Assembly: GCF_025143985.1 (NCBI RefSeq)
Contig: NZ_CP083567.1
Span: 62,001-126,000 of the forward strand
Source of the DNA: Sulfitobacter sp. W027
GTDB taxonomy: Bacteria; Pseudomonadota; Alphaproteobacteria; Rhodobacterales; Rhodobacteraceae
DNA: 64,000 nt
Direction of reading: 5' to 3'
In this document: in pieces, positions 8,458 through 16,838 of the stretch
Layout of the letters: the number at the start of each line of letters is the position of its first letter
How positions within the stretch are numbered: the stretch's first letter is position 1
Translations under genes and position numbers: made by a program
The notes under the pieces: generated by a model
What the model saw: only the letters and a program-made list of their open reading frames with translations
Told to the model about the DNA's origin: nothing
The model's database searches: none

Positions 8458-8763
8458 TCACTTCGAGATAGGGCGCATTTCAAGCAAGAGAACGCTCCGT
8501 TGGGACCTTTTACGCTTTCTTTTCTTCTCTTGATCAAGGGTCTGCCATAGGAGCCGGAGTCGGGCGAGGGCCCGATCACGGCGTTCATGAAGCCGCCTTA
8601 CCCGAGACCCAGTATCCCCCATGAGCATGGCCTTCTGAGAAGATGGTTCAGAGATCCAAACCAACGCCGCTGATTGAGCCTTCTGCAAGGACCGATCCGC
8701 CGCAAGAAAGCGATGATAGGCCTGTAGAACCGTCCGTCGGTGAATTCCAACATATCCGTGCAT
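8458..8763 (-). CDS. Hypothetical protein of 101 residues, strongly basic C-terminus
   Basis: The ATG at 8763 follows an AAAGGATGTGAG ribosome site. The product has a run of Arg and Lys in its second half (RVRRLHERRDRALARLRLLW, then EKKRKRKRSQ) and is predicted to be mostly helical. No family is recognised. The charge pattern would fit a nucleic-acid-binding peptide, but it could equally be a chance frame in non-coding DNA. Confidence 0.4.
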   Translation of the reverse strand: MHGYVGIHRRTVLQAYHRFLAADRSLQKAQSAALVWISEPSSQKAMLMGDTGSRVRRLHERRDRALARLRLLWQTLDQEKKRKRKRSQRSVLLLEMRPISK

Positions 8764-8953
8764 GGCTCACATCCTTTGATGCTCTCATGTGGTAGATGTT
8801 GATGATTGTATCAGATTCTTCCTCGCAATTCACCGATAATTTCCCAGTAGAATTTCCCCTTCGAGATATGCATGACTGCCGCCCTTCAGCGGCGCAACTA
8901 CCGAGTTGAGGCGTATTTCGGTACGTCTTAGCAAAGCAGATCCAAGCCCAGCT

Positions 8954-9562
8954 TCAGCTGCGCGTATAAAGATCAAGCGGAGACCGTGGAAGTCGAACCA
9001 ACCCGCCAGGCGCCGAGTCATGCCACGCAAAGCCGTGCCGATTGTAAAAGGCTTCCAACTCCTGTGCTCGCAGCCCCTCCTCGCCAAATGGCTCGTGGTA
9101 CAGTTCAATGCCGAGATCGGCATCGTCTGCGGCCTCGACCAAAACCCGCAGAATATTATGAGCGCACCCTTTGCCTCTGTATCGGGGGGCGACCCAGATG
9201 CCTCCTAGGATAAATCTTTTGTTCTTAAGGGTATGCTCGATATAGGCCACGTTGTCTTGGGCATTTCGGTAATAGGTACGTTCCGCGGTATCGCCGGGGC
9301 AACCGCAGAGCCCGGGAACATCTGTGATCCGCGCAAGAACTCTGTCATATTTTTGTTTCGCGTGGCGTTGCGAGTGCGTATCGGTTTGGTCGAGTTCGGC
9401 CGTCAGTATTGGATGTCGCGTCTCGCAATAATCCCGCAGCCCGTGTCGCAGAGCCACAGCAACAAAGGCACGAAGTTCACGGTTCAGACGGTCAATTTCG
9501 CGCTGAAGGGTTGCCGGGTTCGGGTCAATATTAGAGCGCTCATCATTCTCTTTCTTCCGCAT
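8954..9562 (-). CDS. GNAT-family N-acetyltransferase
   Basis: The product is about 202 residues. The C-terminal half holds the GNAT acetyl-CoA-binding core: the strand-loop-helix GGIWVAPRYRGKGCAHNILR, where RGKGCA is the motif A pyrophosphate loop, and the late motif LEAFYNRHGFAWH. The N-terminal 80 residues contain a helical, charged segment with REIDRLNRELRAFVAVALRH that could be a coiled coil. Substrate cannot be told from sequence. It stands alone between a hypothetical gene and an MFS transporter of opposite strand, so it is not obviously in an operon. Confidence 0.85.
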   Translation of the reverse strand: MRKKENDERSNIDPNPATLQREIDRLNRELRAFVAVALRHGLRDYCETRHPILTAELDQTDTHSQRHAKQKYDRVLARITDVPGLCGCPGDTAERTYYRNAQDNVAYIEHTLKNKRFILGGIWVAPRYRGKGCAHNILRVLVEAADDADLGIELYHEPFGEEGLRAQELEAFYNRHGFAWHDSAPGGLVRLPRSPLDLYTRS

Positions 9563-9747
9563 AAAGTTTCTCCCGATCAGAATCTCCTGAGTTTACCATA
9601 GTCTGTCACAGAGCTCGTCGCGACAAGGGACTCGCCCCCAACGAAGCGGCTCTTCACCAGCCAGACAGGCTGCAAAGACGCATTGCGAAAATACCTCGCC
9701 AGGCAGTACCAGTTGGAAACAGTGGGCGCGCAGGGTATCTAAACGCT

Positions 9748-11040
9748 ATGATCAGAAACCTTCTTCCCTTAACCGCCCTGCTGTTGGGGTCATCCTTTCT
9801 CTTGTTCGCCGGAGGCGTAAACAGCCTGATTTTGCCGATCCGAGGTGAAGCTGAAGGCTTTACGGCGGCGTCTTTGGGCTTGCTGGGGACGGGCTGGGCG
9901 GTCGGCTACGTTGCGGGATGTTTGCGCACGCCGGCATTGGTGGCCCGTGTCGGACATATACGCGCTTTTGGGGCCATGTGTGCAATTGCCGCTATTGCCG
10001 TGCTGCTCTCACTCGTTCTGATTACGCCATGGGTTTGGGTCCCAGTGCGCGCGCTTTCCGGATTCTGCTTTGCCGGTGCCGCGATGATCGTTGAGAGCTG
10101 GTTGAACGAGCGCGCAGACGCGAAGTCTCGCGGGCGGGTTTTTGGCATTTACACGATGGTCAATCTTGGCGCTACGACAGCAGGACAGATGGTACTAACC
10201 TTAGGGGATACGAACGGTTTTCTGTTCTTCGTGCTGGCCGCGATGGTCTACTGCCTTGCGCTTCTGCCGACTGCGATCAGTGCGACGACCACACCTAGGC
10301 CGTTGACACAGGCTAAGCTCGACTTGAGCAAGCTATGGAAAAATTCGCCCATCGCTGTCTTCGCCGTATTAATGGTCGGCGTCTCCAATGCCTCTTTCGG
10401 CACATTGGCGGCGGTCTATGCCGCGCGCATAGGCTTATCGCTGAACGAAATCGCTCTGTTTGCGAGCATCCCGATCCTCGCGGGTGCGGCATCTCAGATC
10501 CCGGTGGGTATCGCGTCGGACCGATTTGATCGACGCAAGGTTTTGATCGCAGTCACAATATTTGCCATCCTCGCAGACGTTCTTTTCCTGTCGATTGCCG
10601 TACCGACACCGGCTCTTGCGCTGGCGATGTCAGCGCTATTTGGCGCGACGGTCTTCGCCATGTACCCCATCATTGTGGCGCATGCGAACGATCATGCTGA
10701 ACCGGGGTCCTTCATTCAGGTCAGCGGAGGGCTGCTCCTGGTGTTTGGCATCGGCTCAATTGTCGGACCCACAGTGGCTGGGTTCGCGATGACCGAATTT
10801 GGCGCTTCTACGCTTTTTGCGGTCACGGGCTCTGTGCATGTATTGTTGATCCTATTCGCGCTCTTGCGTCTCCGGATCGCCCCTCCCGTGGCTCCCAATG
10901 CCAAGATAGCCTTCCAGGCGAAACCCTTGGCGCGCGCGTCCACGCCCGAGACGGCCGCTCTCAGCGCTGATCCGGCAGAGCTAAATGCCGCTCAGCCTAA
11001 GCGATATGACGACGATCCCACGCTAGGAAGCCAAGAATAA
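9748..11040 (+). CDS. MFS transporter of the YcaD-like type
   Basis: The product is 430 residues with about 12 hydrophobic segments, the usual MFS length plus a polar C-terminal tail of about 40 residues. Conserved marks include the loop GIASDRFDRRKVLIAVTIFA between helices 8 and 9 (the repeated MFS motif A, D-R-x-D-R-R/K) and VESWLNERADAKSRGRVFGI after helix 4, which is typical of the YcaD/YfkF branch. Substrates of this branch are not well established. It is monocistronic here, transcribed toward a decayed gene. Confidence 0.88.
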   Translation: MIRNLLPLTALLLGSSFLLFAGGVNSLILPIRGEAEGFTAASLGLLGTGWAVGYVAGCLRTPALVARVGHIRAFGAMCAIAAIAVLLSLVLITPWVWVPVRALSGFCFAGAAMIVESWLNERADAKSRGRVFGIYTMVNLGATTAGQMVLTLGDTNGFLFFVLAAMVYCLALLPTAISATTTPRPLTQAKLDLSKLWKNSPIAVFAVLMVGVSNASFGTLAAVYAARIGLSLNEIALFASIPILAGAASQIPVGIASDRFDRRKVLIAVTIFAILADVLFLSIAVPTPALALAMSALFGATVFAMYPIIVAHANDHAEPGSFIQVSGGLLLVFGIGSIVGPTVAGFAMTEFGASTLFAVTGSVHVLLILFALLRLRIAPPVAPNAKIAFQAKPLARASTPETAALSADPAELNAAQPKRYDDDPTLGSQE

Positions 11041-11390
11041 ACGGTTACGTTTAATGCCAAACGCATCAGAGTAACGATCCATGGGTGGCCTGCCGCCCCT
11101 TGTAGTAGGGCATTGCTCCGCAGCTCTTCGACTTTGAGACGGCACGGGCGAAAAGCAGGACGATAACCGTTATAAAAGATACAACTGCCCGATATTGATA
11201 TAGCAAGCTTGGCCTTCGTGCTTCAGCCACGCTGACAAACGGGTCACGAAGTGTACCACCGATCTGTTAAAACGGTCACTCAAGTCCACGCAGTTGATCG
11301 AAAAGCCACCTAGGTTATTACCATGTCCATCCCGCGCATAGATCGGTTTGCACGTCTGCACGCGAGATAGAGAAGTCAATGTAGTGGGAT
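11041..11390. other. No gene seen
   Basis: The stretch after the MFS gene has short frames on both strands, including a 69-codon minus-strand frame, but none with a ribosome site or family resemblance. No repeat was noticed. It leads into the decayed gene beside recombinase copy 2. Confidence 0.4.
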
Positions 11391-11770
11391 TCAGTTTAGG
11401 TTAACTTCGCCGGTGACCATATTGGTGTAATCAGCGCCTTCGCCCCCGGCATCGAAATCATGGCCACCAGAGGCGTACGTCCATTTGCCGGTGCCGCCGT
11501 AATCTCTCACGTGCCGATAGTCCGGCCCTCATCGTTGAAGCCGGACGGGGTCTAGCTAATGACGATGGCTTCGCCATGTTGCAGGCCCCGCCGCCAGAAA
11601 CGGCACCTTCGTCAATGATCATGGTCCCAAAACAGGGCCCCTTGGCGGTCGCGAGCACATTGTTGGCCATGTCGGTTTCGAACCCGTCATAGATCGAGCT
11701 GGCCTTAATCAAGACCAGACCTTCATGGACCGCCTCGGAATCTGGTACTGTTCCACGTCGATGCTGGCGT
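11391..11770 (-). pseudogene. Decayed gene for a Gly-rich secreted-type protein
   Basis: Protein-like segments occur in order but in different frames. They run KGPCFGTMIIDEGAVSGGGA (about 11580-11640), then EAIVIS, then TPSGFNDEGRTIGT separated by stops, then GGTGKWTYASGGHDFDAGGE with GADYTNMVTGEVNLN ending at the TGA at 11391. The blocks are coherent enough to show one ancestral protein with at least two frameshifts and internal stops. I recall similar Gly/Asp-rich small proteins in Rhodobacterales but know of no function. Decay sits next to the recombinase. Confidence 0.6.
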
Positions 11771-11788
11771 TGGCAGCACCTGCTGTAT

Positions 11789-12706
11789 CTAGAGCCACAC
11801 GTTACATTCAGCATTCTCTAGATAGCGCGTCAGTACATTGATCGACTTCCACCCGCCGGCCCGCATAATCGCAGCGGTATCATGACCTGCTTTCAGCAGA
11901 TCTTGCGCCGCACCGACGCGCATCGAATGGCCGCTGAAATCATTCACATCGTTCGGATCAAGCCCCGCATTCTTTGCAGCTGACTTAATCAAGTGTTTCA
12001 CGGTCGTGTCACTTAAGTGTCGGTTCACAGCATGACCTTGATAGATTGGGCAGAAAAGCGGTTCGAAGTTATAGCCGCGCCACTCAAGCCATTCGGTAAC
12101 AAGCGTCCCTGTCCGCTTCGAGGTGAAAGCCACGCGGCCGTAGCCCCCAGGGTCTGTCTTGCTGCGTCGGATTAGGACCCGCAGCGTTTCATCCGAGCGA
12201 AATTCAACGTCCTCCACGGTGATTGCAACTAACTCAGACCGTCGTGTTAGGAGGTCATAGCCCAGTGAAAGCATGGCTTTGTTTCTTAGGCCCCAAGGGT
12301 TGTCAGGCTGGACGGCAAGAAATTTATCGAGATAACTTTTGGTCATGCCTTTCGCCTGACGCGGCCGCGAAGTTTTGCTGCGGCGAATGCGCCGGAACGT
12401 AAGATTGATATCCTCGTCATAGGTGGGATCCGGCAGTCGCAGAAGCTGATGAACCTTTCGGATAGCATACACCCGCCGTCGTACCGTCGCCGGGGCAAAG
12501 CTGTCCTGATCCAGCAGAAATGCACAAACCGTCTCCACACTCCCGGGGAACGGCGTCCGATCGCTCAACGCGCACCACTGGATGTATATTTCGATATCGG
12601 CGTGGTAGGCCCGCATGGTAGACGGCGCATAAGCCCCTTCAAGGCGCTTGAATTCTGACTGCCAGTCAGAGCTGATGCTAAAGAGCTGAGCGTCATTTGG
12701 TTTCAT
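11789..12706 (-). CDS. Tyrosine recombinase, module copy 2
   Basis: The product is 305 residues and a clear paralogue of the recombinase at 3675-4589. Shared blocks include EGAYAPSTMR, GLRNKAMLSLGYDLLTRRSE, the HxxR box SGHSMRVGAAQDLL and the C-terminal Tyr in NVLTRYLENAE. All catalytic positions I can see are kept. The start ATG at 12706 overlaps an inverted repeat shared with the divergent XRE gene. Strong preservation of both copies argues that each is under selection and not simply decaying. Confidence 0.92.
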   Translation of the reverse strand: MKPNDAQLFSISSDWQSEFKRLEGAYAPSTMRAYHADIEIYIQWCALSDRTPFPGSVETVCAFLLDQDSFAPATVRRRVYAIRKVHQLLRLPDPTYDEDINLTFRRIRRSKTSRPRQAKGMTKSYLDKFLAVQPDNPWGLRNKAMLSLGYDLLTRRSELVAITVEDVEFRSDETLRVLIRRSKTDPGGYGRVAFTSKRTGTLVTEWLEWRGYNFEPLFCPIYQGHAVNRHLSDTTVKHLIKSAAKNAGLDPNDVNDFSGHSMRVGAAQDLLKAGHDTAAIMRAGGWKSINVLTRYLENAECNVWL

Positions 12707-12707
12707 G

Positions 12708-12724
12708 TGAGCTATATGGGCTCA
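12708..12724. promoter_or_regulatory. Inverted repeat between divergent recombinase and XRE genes, copy 2
   Basis: TGAGC-N7-GCTCA lies in the gap between the two starts, at the same place as the 15-bp palindrome of copy 1 (4594-4608) but with a different sequence. The change fits a paralogous regulator with its own specificity, which would keep the two modules independent. Confidence 0.55.
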
Positions 12725-12740
12725 TTAGGTGGAGATGTCA

Positions 12741-12983
12741 ATGATTACTGGCGCTCAAGTTCGAATTGCAAGGTATGCGCTCCGTTTGAGTGTTAGCGAA
12801 CTATCCGCATCGTCTGGGGTGAGCATTAGCACAATTAAGCGTGTCGAGGCGCAAGACGGCGTTCCCGCAAGTACTGGGCCGAACATCAGAGCGATAAAAT
12901 CATCCCTCGAAGCTGCTGGCATCGAATTCATCGGCACGCCCGACGATGGCCCTGGCATCCGCATTCGCACTCCAAAACCGTAG
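12741..12983 (+). CDS. Small XRE-family HTH regulator, module copy 2
   Basis: The product is about 80 residues with an XRE helix-turn-helix (LRLSVSELSASSGVSISTIK, then RVEAQDG) and the family tail SLEAAGIEFIGTPDDGPGIR. In-frame GTG and ATG codons occur at 12729 and 12735, but AGGTGGAG is best placed for the ATG at 12741. It is divergent from recombinase copy 2 and homologous to the regulator at 4626-4865, with a changed recognition helix. It is likely to repress the recombinase and itself. Confidence 0.85.
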   Translation: MITGAQVRIARYALRLSVSELSASSGVSISTIKRVEAQDGVPASTGPNIRAIKSSLEAAGIEFIGTPDDGPGIRIRTPKP

Positions 12984-12994
12984 GTTGATTTTAC

Positions 12995-13393
12995 ATGCCC
13001 GATATTCAAGCAGTTGCCTTTGGCACCAAACGCCGGCGGGCAGTTGTGATCTGGTTGACGATCAGCCTGACGATCAGCATCGCCGCATTGACCCTCATCC
13101 CGCTTAACATTCCCGCTGACGCACCCGGGTCCGATAAAACCCATCACCTGTTGGCCTTTGCGGCCTTAACTTTGCCCTGCGCCGTTCTCTATCCGAAGGC
13201 GCTACTCCGGGTGGCGCTCGCGGCAGCTGTTTTCGGAGCCGTAATCGAGGTCATTCAACCCTATGTCGGGCGCCAAGGTGAGCTTGCAGATTTCATCGCG
13301 GACCTGTTCGGCGTTGGCATCGGTGCGACACTGGGCCTGCTTTTGAATTTCGCATTCGGAGGGCGTACTGCCCGCCGCCTCGCAAGCTCCTAA
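12995..13393 (+). CDS. VanZ-like membrane protein
   Basis: The product is 132 residues with three or four hydrophobic segments (VVIWLTISLTISIAALTLIP; HLLAFAALTLPCAVLYP; ALAAAVFGAVIEVIQPYVGR; FGVGIGATLGLLLNFAFG). The block SDKTHHLLAFAAL and the late GRQGELADFIADLFGVGIGA are typical of the VanZ-like fold. The biochemical role of such stand-alone proteins is not established. It starts 11 bases after the XRE gene, so the two are probably one operon. In copy 1 the equivalent place holds a different membrane protein (YdcF-like). Confidence 0.85.
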   Translation: MPDIQAVAFGTKRRRAVVIWLTISLTISIAALTLIPLNIPADAPGSDKTHHLLAFAALTLPCAVLYPKALLRVALAAAVFGAVIEVIQPYVGRQGELADFIADLFGVGIGATLGLLLNFAFGGRTARRLASS

Positions 13394-13856
13394 GGTGGCA
13401 TTCAAGTTCTTCTCAAAATTTGCGGATTGCCAGCTGTGCGGGCGCGGCCCTCATGTCCGGATTAAACCTGCGCGACGCACCTACGAGGGGCTCTCGCCCC
13501 CGGTTGAAGTCCTCGTCTTTTTGCGCCGCAACTGAAGGCCAAACTGCCCCCTGCCACTCAAGACCTGCGGACGAGATCATCCAAAGTGACAAACCCGCGA
13601 GCAGCTGCCAAGCGCTGCGCCGTAGCATGAGGGGTGCCCCATGCGCTTATCTGAGAGCGGAAAGAGAGACAAACAGCGTGAAACGTCTACTTTGTCGTAT
13701 TCCCCCACGGCGGTGTGAAGCAGTTGTGAACTGCCGCGTCGATAGTGTTATCACACTGTAAAAGATAACAAATCTATATCTCCATGGAACGCAGAGGCGC
13801 AATTATTCCCACCCGCCTCCGCTCTGGGATGACGGGCGGAAACTTCTGCTCTCCGG
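13394..13856. other. Mostly empty stretch with one weak minus-strand frame
   Basis: A 71-codon frame on the minus strand (13628 to 13413) begins with a signal-peptide-like segment (RRSAWQLLAGLSLWMISSAG) but has no good ribosome site and no recognised family. Otherwise nothing is supported. The 3' end of the IS5-interrupted gene lies just beyond. Confidence 0.3.
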
Positions 13857-14405
13857 CTATTGGACCTTTTCATAGGCCGCGTTAGTCAGCGGCCCGCAGG
13901 CAAGCCCGTCTTGGCCCGCCGCACGAAGAGTGAATGCCTCGCCGGCGAATTCTACAGCGCAACGCAGCGGAAAATTGACCCCCTGTCGTAAGTTGCCCAC
14001 CGGGTTTAATAGCGTGAGTACATCGTTCTCGACAGCATATTCGCCCGCAACTTTAGCTCCGCTCTGCTCATTACGCATATTAAAGGTGCCGTCCGATGCA
14101 AAGCGCGCCAAAATATCACCAGTGCGGTATGTGCCGGGCGTGATTGCACTATTACCACTTTGGTTTCCGCTATTGCGTTCCGATTGCGATTGCTCAGTTC
14201 GGGCTGGCATCGGGGGGGCCGTGTTTGTCGCAGATTGCTTTGCAGATTGGCTATCAGATGTGCCGACATCTCCGGCCTTTTGAGGAACGTCTGATCTACC
14301 GTTTTGCTGCGCCGGTTTCCGTGCAATCGGGCTTTGATTTCGCTGACAGGGGCCGATTTTTGGCTCGTAGCGCCAGAATCGGCAGCCTTGAAGCGCCCAG
14401 CCCCT
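13857..14405 (-). pseudogene. 3' part of a coiled-coil membrane-protein gene cut off by IS5
   Basis: This is the C-terminal piece of the gene that begins at 16588. A Ser/Gln/Pro-rich linker leads to a compact end domain (ITPGTYRTGDILARFASDGT, then EYAVENDVLTLLNPVG, with two late Cys in PLRCAVEFAGE and GLACGPLTNAAYEKV). Near the IS junction a different frame looks more coding (FKAADSGATSQKSAPVSEIK), so a frameshift near 14320 is likely. It has no start signal of its own. The end domain resembles small periplasmic domains but is not assigned. Confidence 0.65.
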
Positions 14406-15413
14406 GATTTTGGGCAGACTCGTCCTCATGCCATCAATTTTCGTCGAACAAGAAACAAGTTGCCAAGGGCGAACAGCGCAAAGAGCTGGGCGCGGTTCTT
14501 GGCGAGACCACGGTAACGGGTCTTGATGTATCCGAACTGCCGCTTAATCACCCGGAACGGGTGCTCAACCCGGGCCCGCACCTTGGCGATGATCCGGTTG
14601 ATGTCGTCGTCGATCGGATGAAGCTTGCCGCCTTTGGCGGCCTTTCGCATGACACCCCAGAACTTGCCTGGGCCTGAGAATGCCGCCTCCCGCGCAGCGC
14701 TGACATAGCCCTTGTCGGCCCAGACCGATGTCTCCTCGCCGTGTAGAAGGTCATCCCAGACCTGGCTGTCATGCGTCTTGGCCGTGGTGGTATCGAGGCT
14801 GTGCACGATGCCGCTCTGAGCATCGACGCCAACATGCGCTTTCATACCAAAATACCAGTCGTTGCCCTTCTTTGTCGACGACATCTCGGGATCGCGCGCC
14901 TTCACCTCATTCTTGGTCGAAGACGGCGCATCGATGATCGTCGCATCCACCAGTGTGCCCGAGCGCAGCGTGATACCCTGATCGGCAAGGTGCTTGTTCA
15001 CCTCGACAAACAGCTTTTCGGTCAGCCGATGCTTCTCCAGCAGATGGCGGAAGTTCAGGATCGTTGTTTCGTCCGGGATGCGGTCGTCCCCAAGTTCGAT
15101 GCCTGCGAACTGGCGCATGGCCTCGCTGTCATACAGCATCTCCTCGGCCATCGGATCGCTGAGCGCATACCAGTTCTGGAGGAAGTATATGCGCAGCATC
15201 GTTTCCAGCGGCATCGGCGGCCGTCCTCCCTTCGGTCCGACCCTCGGGTAATGCGGCCCGATCAGAGCCACCAGCCGTGGCCACGGCACAACCGCATCCA
15301 TCTCCGCGAGGAACTTCTCACGCCGCGTCTGTTTCTTCTTCATCGATTGGCGGAGGCCTGGAAAGGCGGGCTGCTTGGGCATCGGCGGGGTTCCTATATC
15401 GTCCCCCCAACTC
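14406..15413. mobile_element. IS5-family insertion sequence, borders tentative
   Basis: The element carries one transposase gene (14426-15382, minus strand). The borders given rest on a weak inverted repeat: GATTTTGGGCAGAC inward from 14406 and GAGTTGGGGGGAC inward from 15413. I could not find a convincing target-site duplication. It splits a formerly continuous gene whose parts lie at 13857-14405 and 15413-16588. Confidence 0.7.
14426..15382 (-). CDS. IS5-family transposase
   Basis: The product is 318 residues, full length for the IS5 group. The N-terminal helical part (MLRIYFLQNWYALSDPMAEE) is followed by the DDE catalytic core: SGTLVDATIIDAPSS contains the first Asp, VWADKGYVSAAREAAF the second, and VRARVEHPFRVIKRQFGYIK the Glu in the Y-(2)-R-(3)-E-(6)-K type signature. 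It appears intact and possibly active. It lies on the same strand as the gene it interrupts. Confidence 0.93.
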   Translation of the reverse strand: MPKQPAFPGLRQSMKKKQTRREKFLAEMDAVVPWPRLVALIGPHYPRVGPKGGRPPMPLETMLRIYFLQNWYALSDPMAEEMLYDSEAMRQFAGIELGDDRIPDETTILNFRHLLEKHRLTEKLFVEVNKHLADQGITLRSGTLVDATIIDAPSSTKNEVKARDPEMSSTKKGNDWYFGMKAHVGVDAQSGIVHSLDTTTAKTHDSQVWDDLLHGEETSVWADKGYVSAAREAAFSGPGKFWGVMRKAAKGGKLHPIDDDINRIIAKVRARVEHPFRVIKRQFGYIKTRYRGLAKNRAQLFALFALGNLFLVRRKLMA

Positions 15414-15565
15414 TAACCCATGCCGCTCAGTGCGCGAGGTTTTTCAGACTTTCCTTGAGTTCTACTCCGCTTTTGAGGCTTCTCCGGTTTATCTGAAGTC
15501 TCGCCTTGGGCCTTTTTCTGATCGCCCATAGCATCGTGAACCGCGCCCTGTTCGTCTTTAATACG
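15413..15565 (-). pseudogene. Middle piece of the IS5-interrupted gene, downstream of a nonsense codon
   Basis: Directly after the TAG at 15566-15568 the same frame stays open as RIKDEQGAVHDAMGDQKKAQ followed by a Lys/Pro/Gln-rich run (SDKPEKPQKRSRTQGKSEKP) until the IS5 end. The codon use and composition match the charged linker expected between the coiled coil and the end domain at 13857. A single CAG-to-TAG change would explain the stop. This piece shows that the upstream 340-codon frame is itself truncated. Confidence 0.65.
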
Positions 15566-16588
15566 CTACTCTACCTTCAACATTTCCTCCGACCGGGTTT
15601 TGAGGAGGGCCGTGATGTCCTGCAGCTCAGATTGCACCTTGGTACGCTGTTCTTCGGCCGCGGTAACATCAGATCTTAAGTTGGTATGGCGGGACTCAAG
15701 TCGCGAAAGCTCCTTTTGGAGGCCTTCTTTTCTATCTTCGAGGCCCGTAACGTCTTTTGCGATCTTCGCGTAAGTCTCTTGCGCCTTCGCTTCGCTGCTG
15801 CGCGCCGTTTGTATCCGGGTCTCAGCGTCAGCCAACTCCTTCGACAAGGCCGCGGCTTCCTCCTGCAAAGAACTGAGGGTCTCGCGTAGCGCACTTTCTT
15901 GCGTACGCGCCTCTTTCACACGCGCTCCCACAGTCTCGACTTCTTTCATTGCTTCAGTCAAGGCCGCAAGGGTCTCATCTCGCGTGGTTTGCTGGGTCGC
16001 GATTTCCTGCTGGATTGCTTTTAGCTCAGAACGTTGGCTCTCCAGTTGGCTGGTCGATTGCTCCAACTGTTTGTTCGCTTCGGAAAGAGAAGATTCAGCT
16101 ATGTTTGTCTCCTTCAGCGCAGCGTCACGTCGTTTGGTCAAAGCCGCCAGTTCGCCCTCAAAATCCTCGCGGGCCGTCTCGATCTGTGCAGTCATCGTGG
16201 CCAATTGGGAGGAGAGATTTGCTTCGGCACCCGCGCGGCGATCTGCGAGCTCCGCAAGTTCCGCGTCAAATTTTTCGGATTCGGCTTGCCGCCTTTCATC
16301 GATCTCAGCAAGTTCACCAGTCGAGGCTTCAATGCGCGACTGAATTTCAGTCAGCTCGCCGGAGGCTGTTTTCAAAGCCGCGAGAGCTTCTGCCACCTCG
16401 TCTCGTTCGAGGGTTGCGGCTTTAATCTGGCGTGTCATCTCATCTTCGAGCGTGGCGCGGGCCGTCGTTTGGTATATCCCCCACCCCCAGCCGATCGCTG
16501 CGAGGACCGCCAGTCCGATAAGCCAAGCGCGATTTCCGCTCCCCCTGTCGGCACCCTCAGTTCCAGTTTTCCCTAAATTATCAGCCAT
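15566..16588 (-). CDS. Membrane-anchored coiled-coil protein, truncated by a nonsense codon
   Basis: The frame of 340 codons starts at 16588. A single transmembrane helix (RAWLIGLAVLAAIGWGWGIY) near residues 22-41 is followed by a very long Glu/Ala/Leu/Lys-rich coiled coil of almost 300 residues (for example ELTEIQSRIEASTGELAEID). It ends at a TAG, after which coding sequence continues in frame (15413-15565) and beyond the IS5 element. The original protein therefore had about 550-600 residues with an end domain, probably an envelope or periplasmic spacer protein. The N-terminal piece could still be made. No named family is recognised. Confidence 0.75.
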   Translation of the reverse strand: MADNLGKTGTEGADRGSGNRAWLIGLAVLAAIGWGWGIYQTTARATLEDEMTRQIKAATLERDEVAEALAALKTASGELTEIQSRIEASTGELAEIDERRQAESEKFDAELAELADRRAGAEANLSSQLATMTAQIETAREDFEGELAALTKRRDAALKETNIAESSLSEANKQLEQSTSQLESQRSELKAIQQEIATQQTTRDETLAALTEAMKEVETVGARVKEARTQESALRETLSSLQEEAAALSKELADAETRIQTARSSEAKAQETYAKIAKDVTGLEDRKEGLQKELSRLESRHTNLRSDVTAAEEQRTKVQSELQDITALLKTRSEEMLKVE

Positions 16589-16736
16589 GGAAGTAACCCC
16601 TTTCTCTACCTGTCAGTTAGCTTGGGTCTGTAGGAAGTCATCCCCATTGCATTGACGCTCATCGATCTTCTCGAAGATGCCTATGATCCCACTGCCGAAG
16701 GGGTTGATCCCCTGCAGCGAGCATTTGACGCAGAAA

Positions 16737-16768
16737 GGCCTGTTACAGGGAAGGAACTGCAACAGGCC
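16737..16768 (-). terminator. Hairpin after the PRC-barrel gene
   Basis: GGCCTGTT and AACAGGCC form an 8-bp perfect stem around a 16-base loop, about 70 bases past the stop of the minus-strand gene at 16839. There is no clear T-run in either direction, so a role as terminator is tentative. Confidence 0.35.
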
Positions 16769-16838
16769 AGAAACGCCCCTGCCTGTGAAAGCACGGCCGG
16801 AGTGTCTTAACGGTTACGGGCTGCGCCCTAAGTTTGGG

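Noticed and set aside
11170..11379. 69-codon minus-strand frame after the MFS gene
   Set aside because: Composition is not protein-like, no ribosome site and no homology recognised.
14406..15413. Target-site duplication of the IS5 element
   Set aside because: Flanking bases do not match at any offset I tried, so the borders remain tentative.
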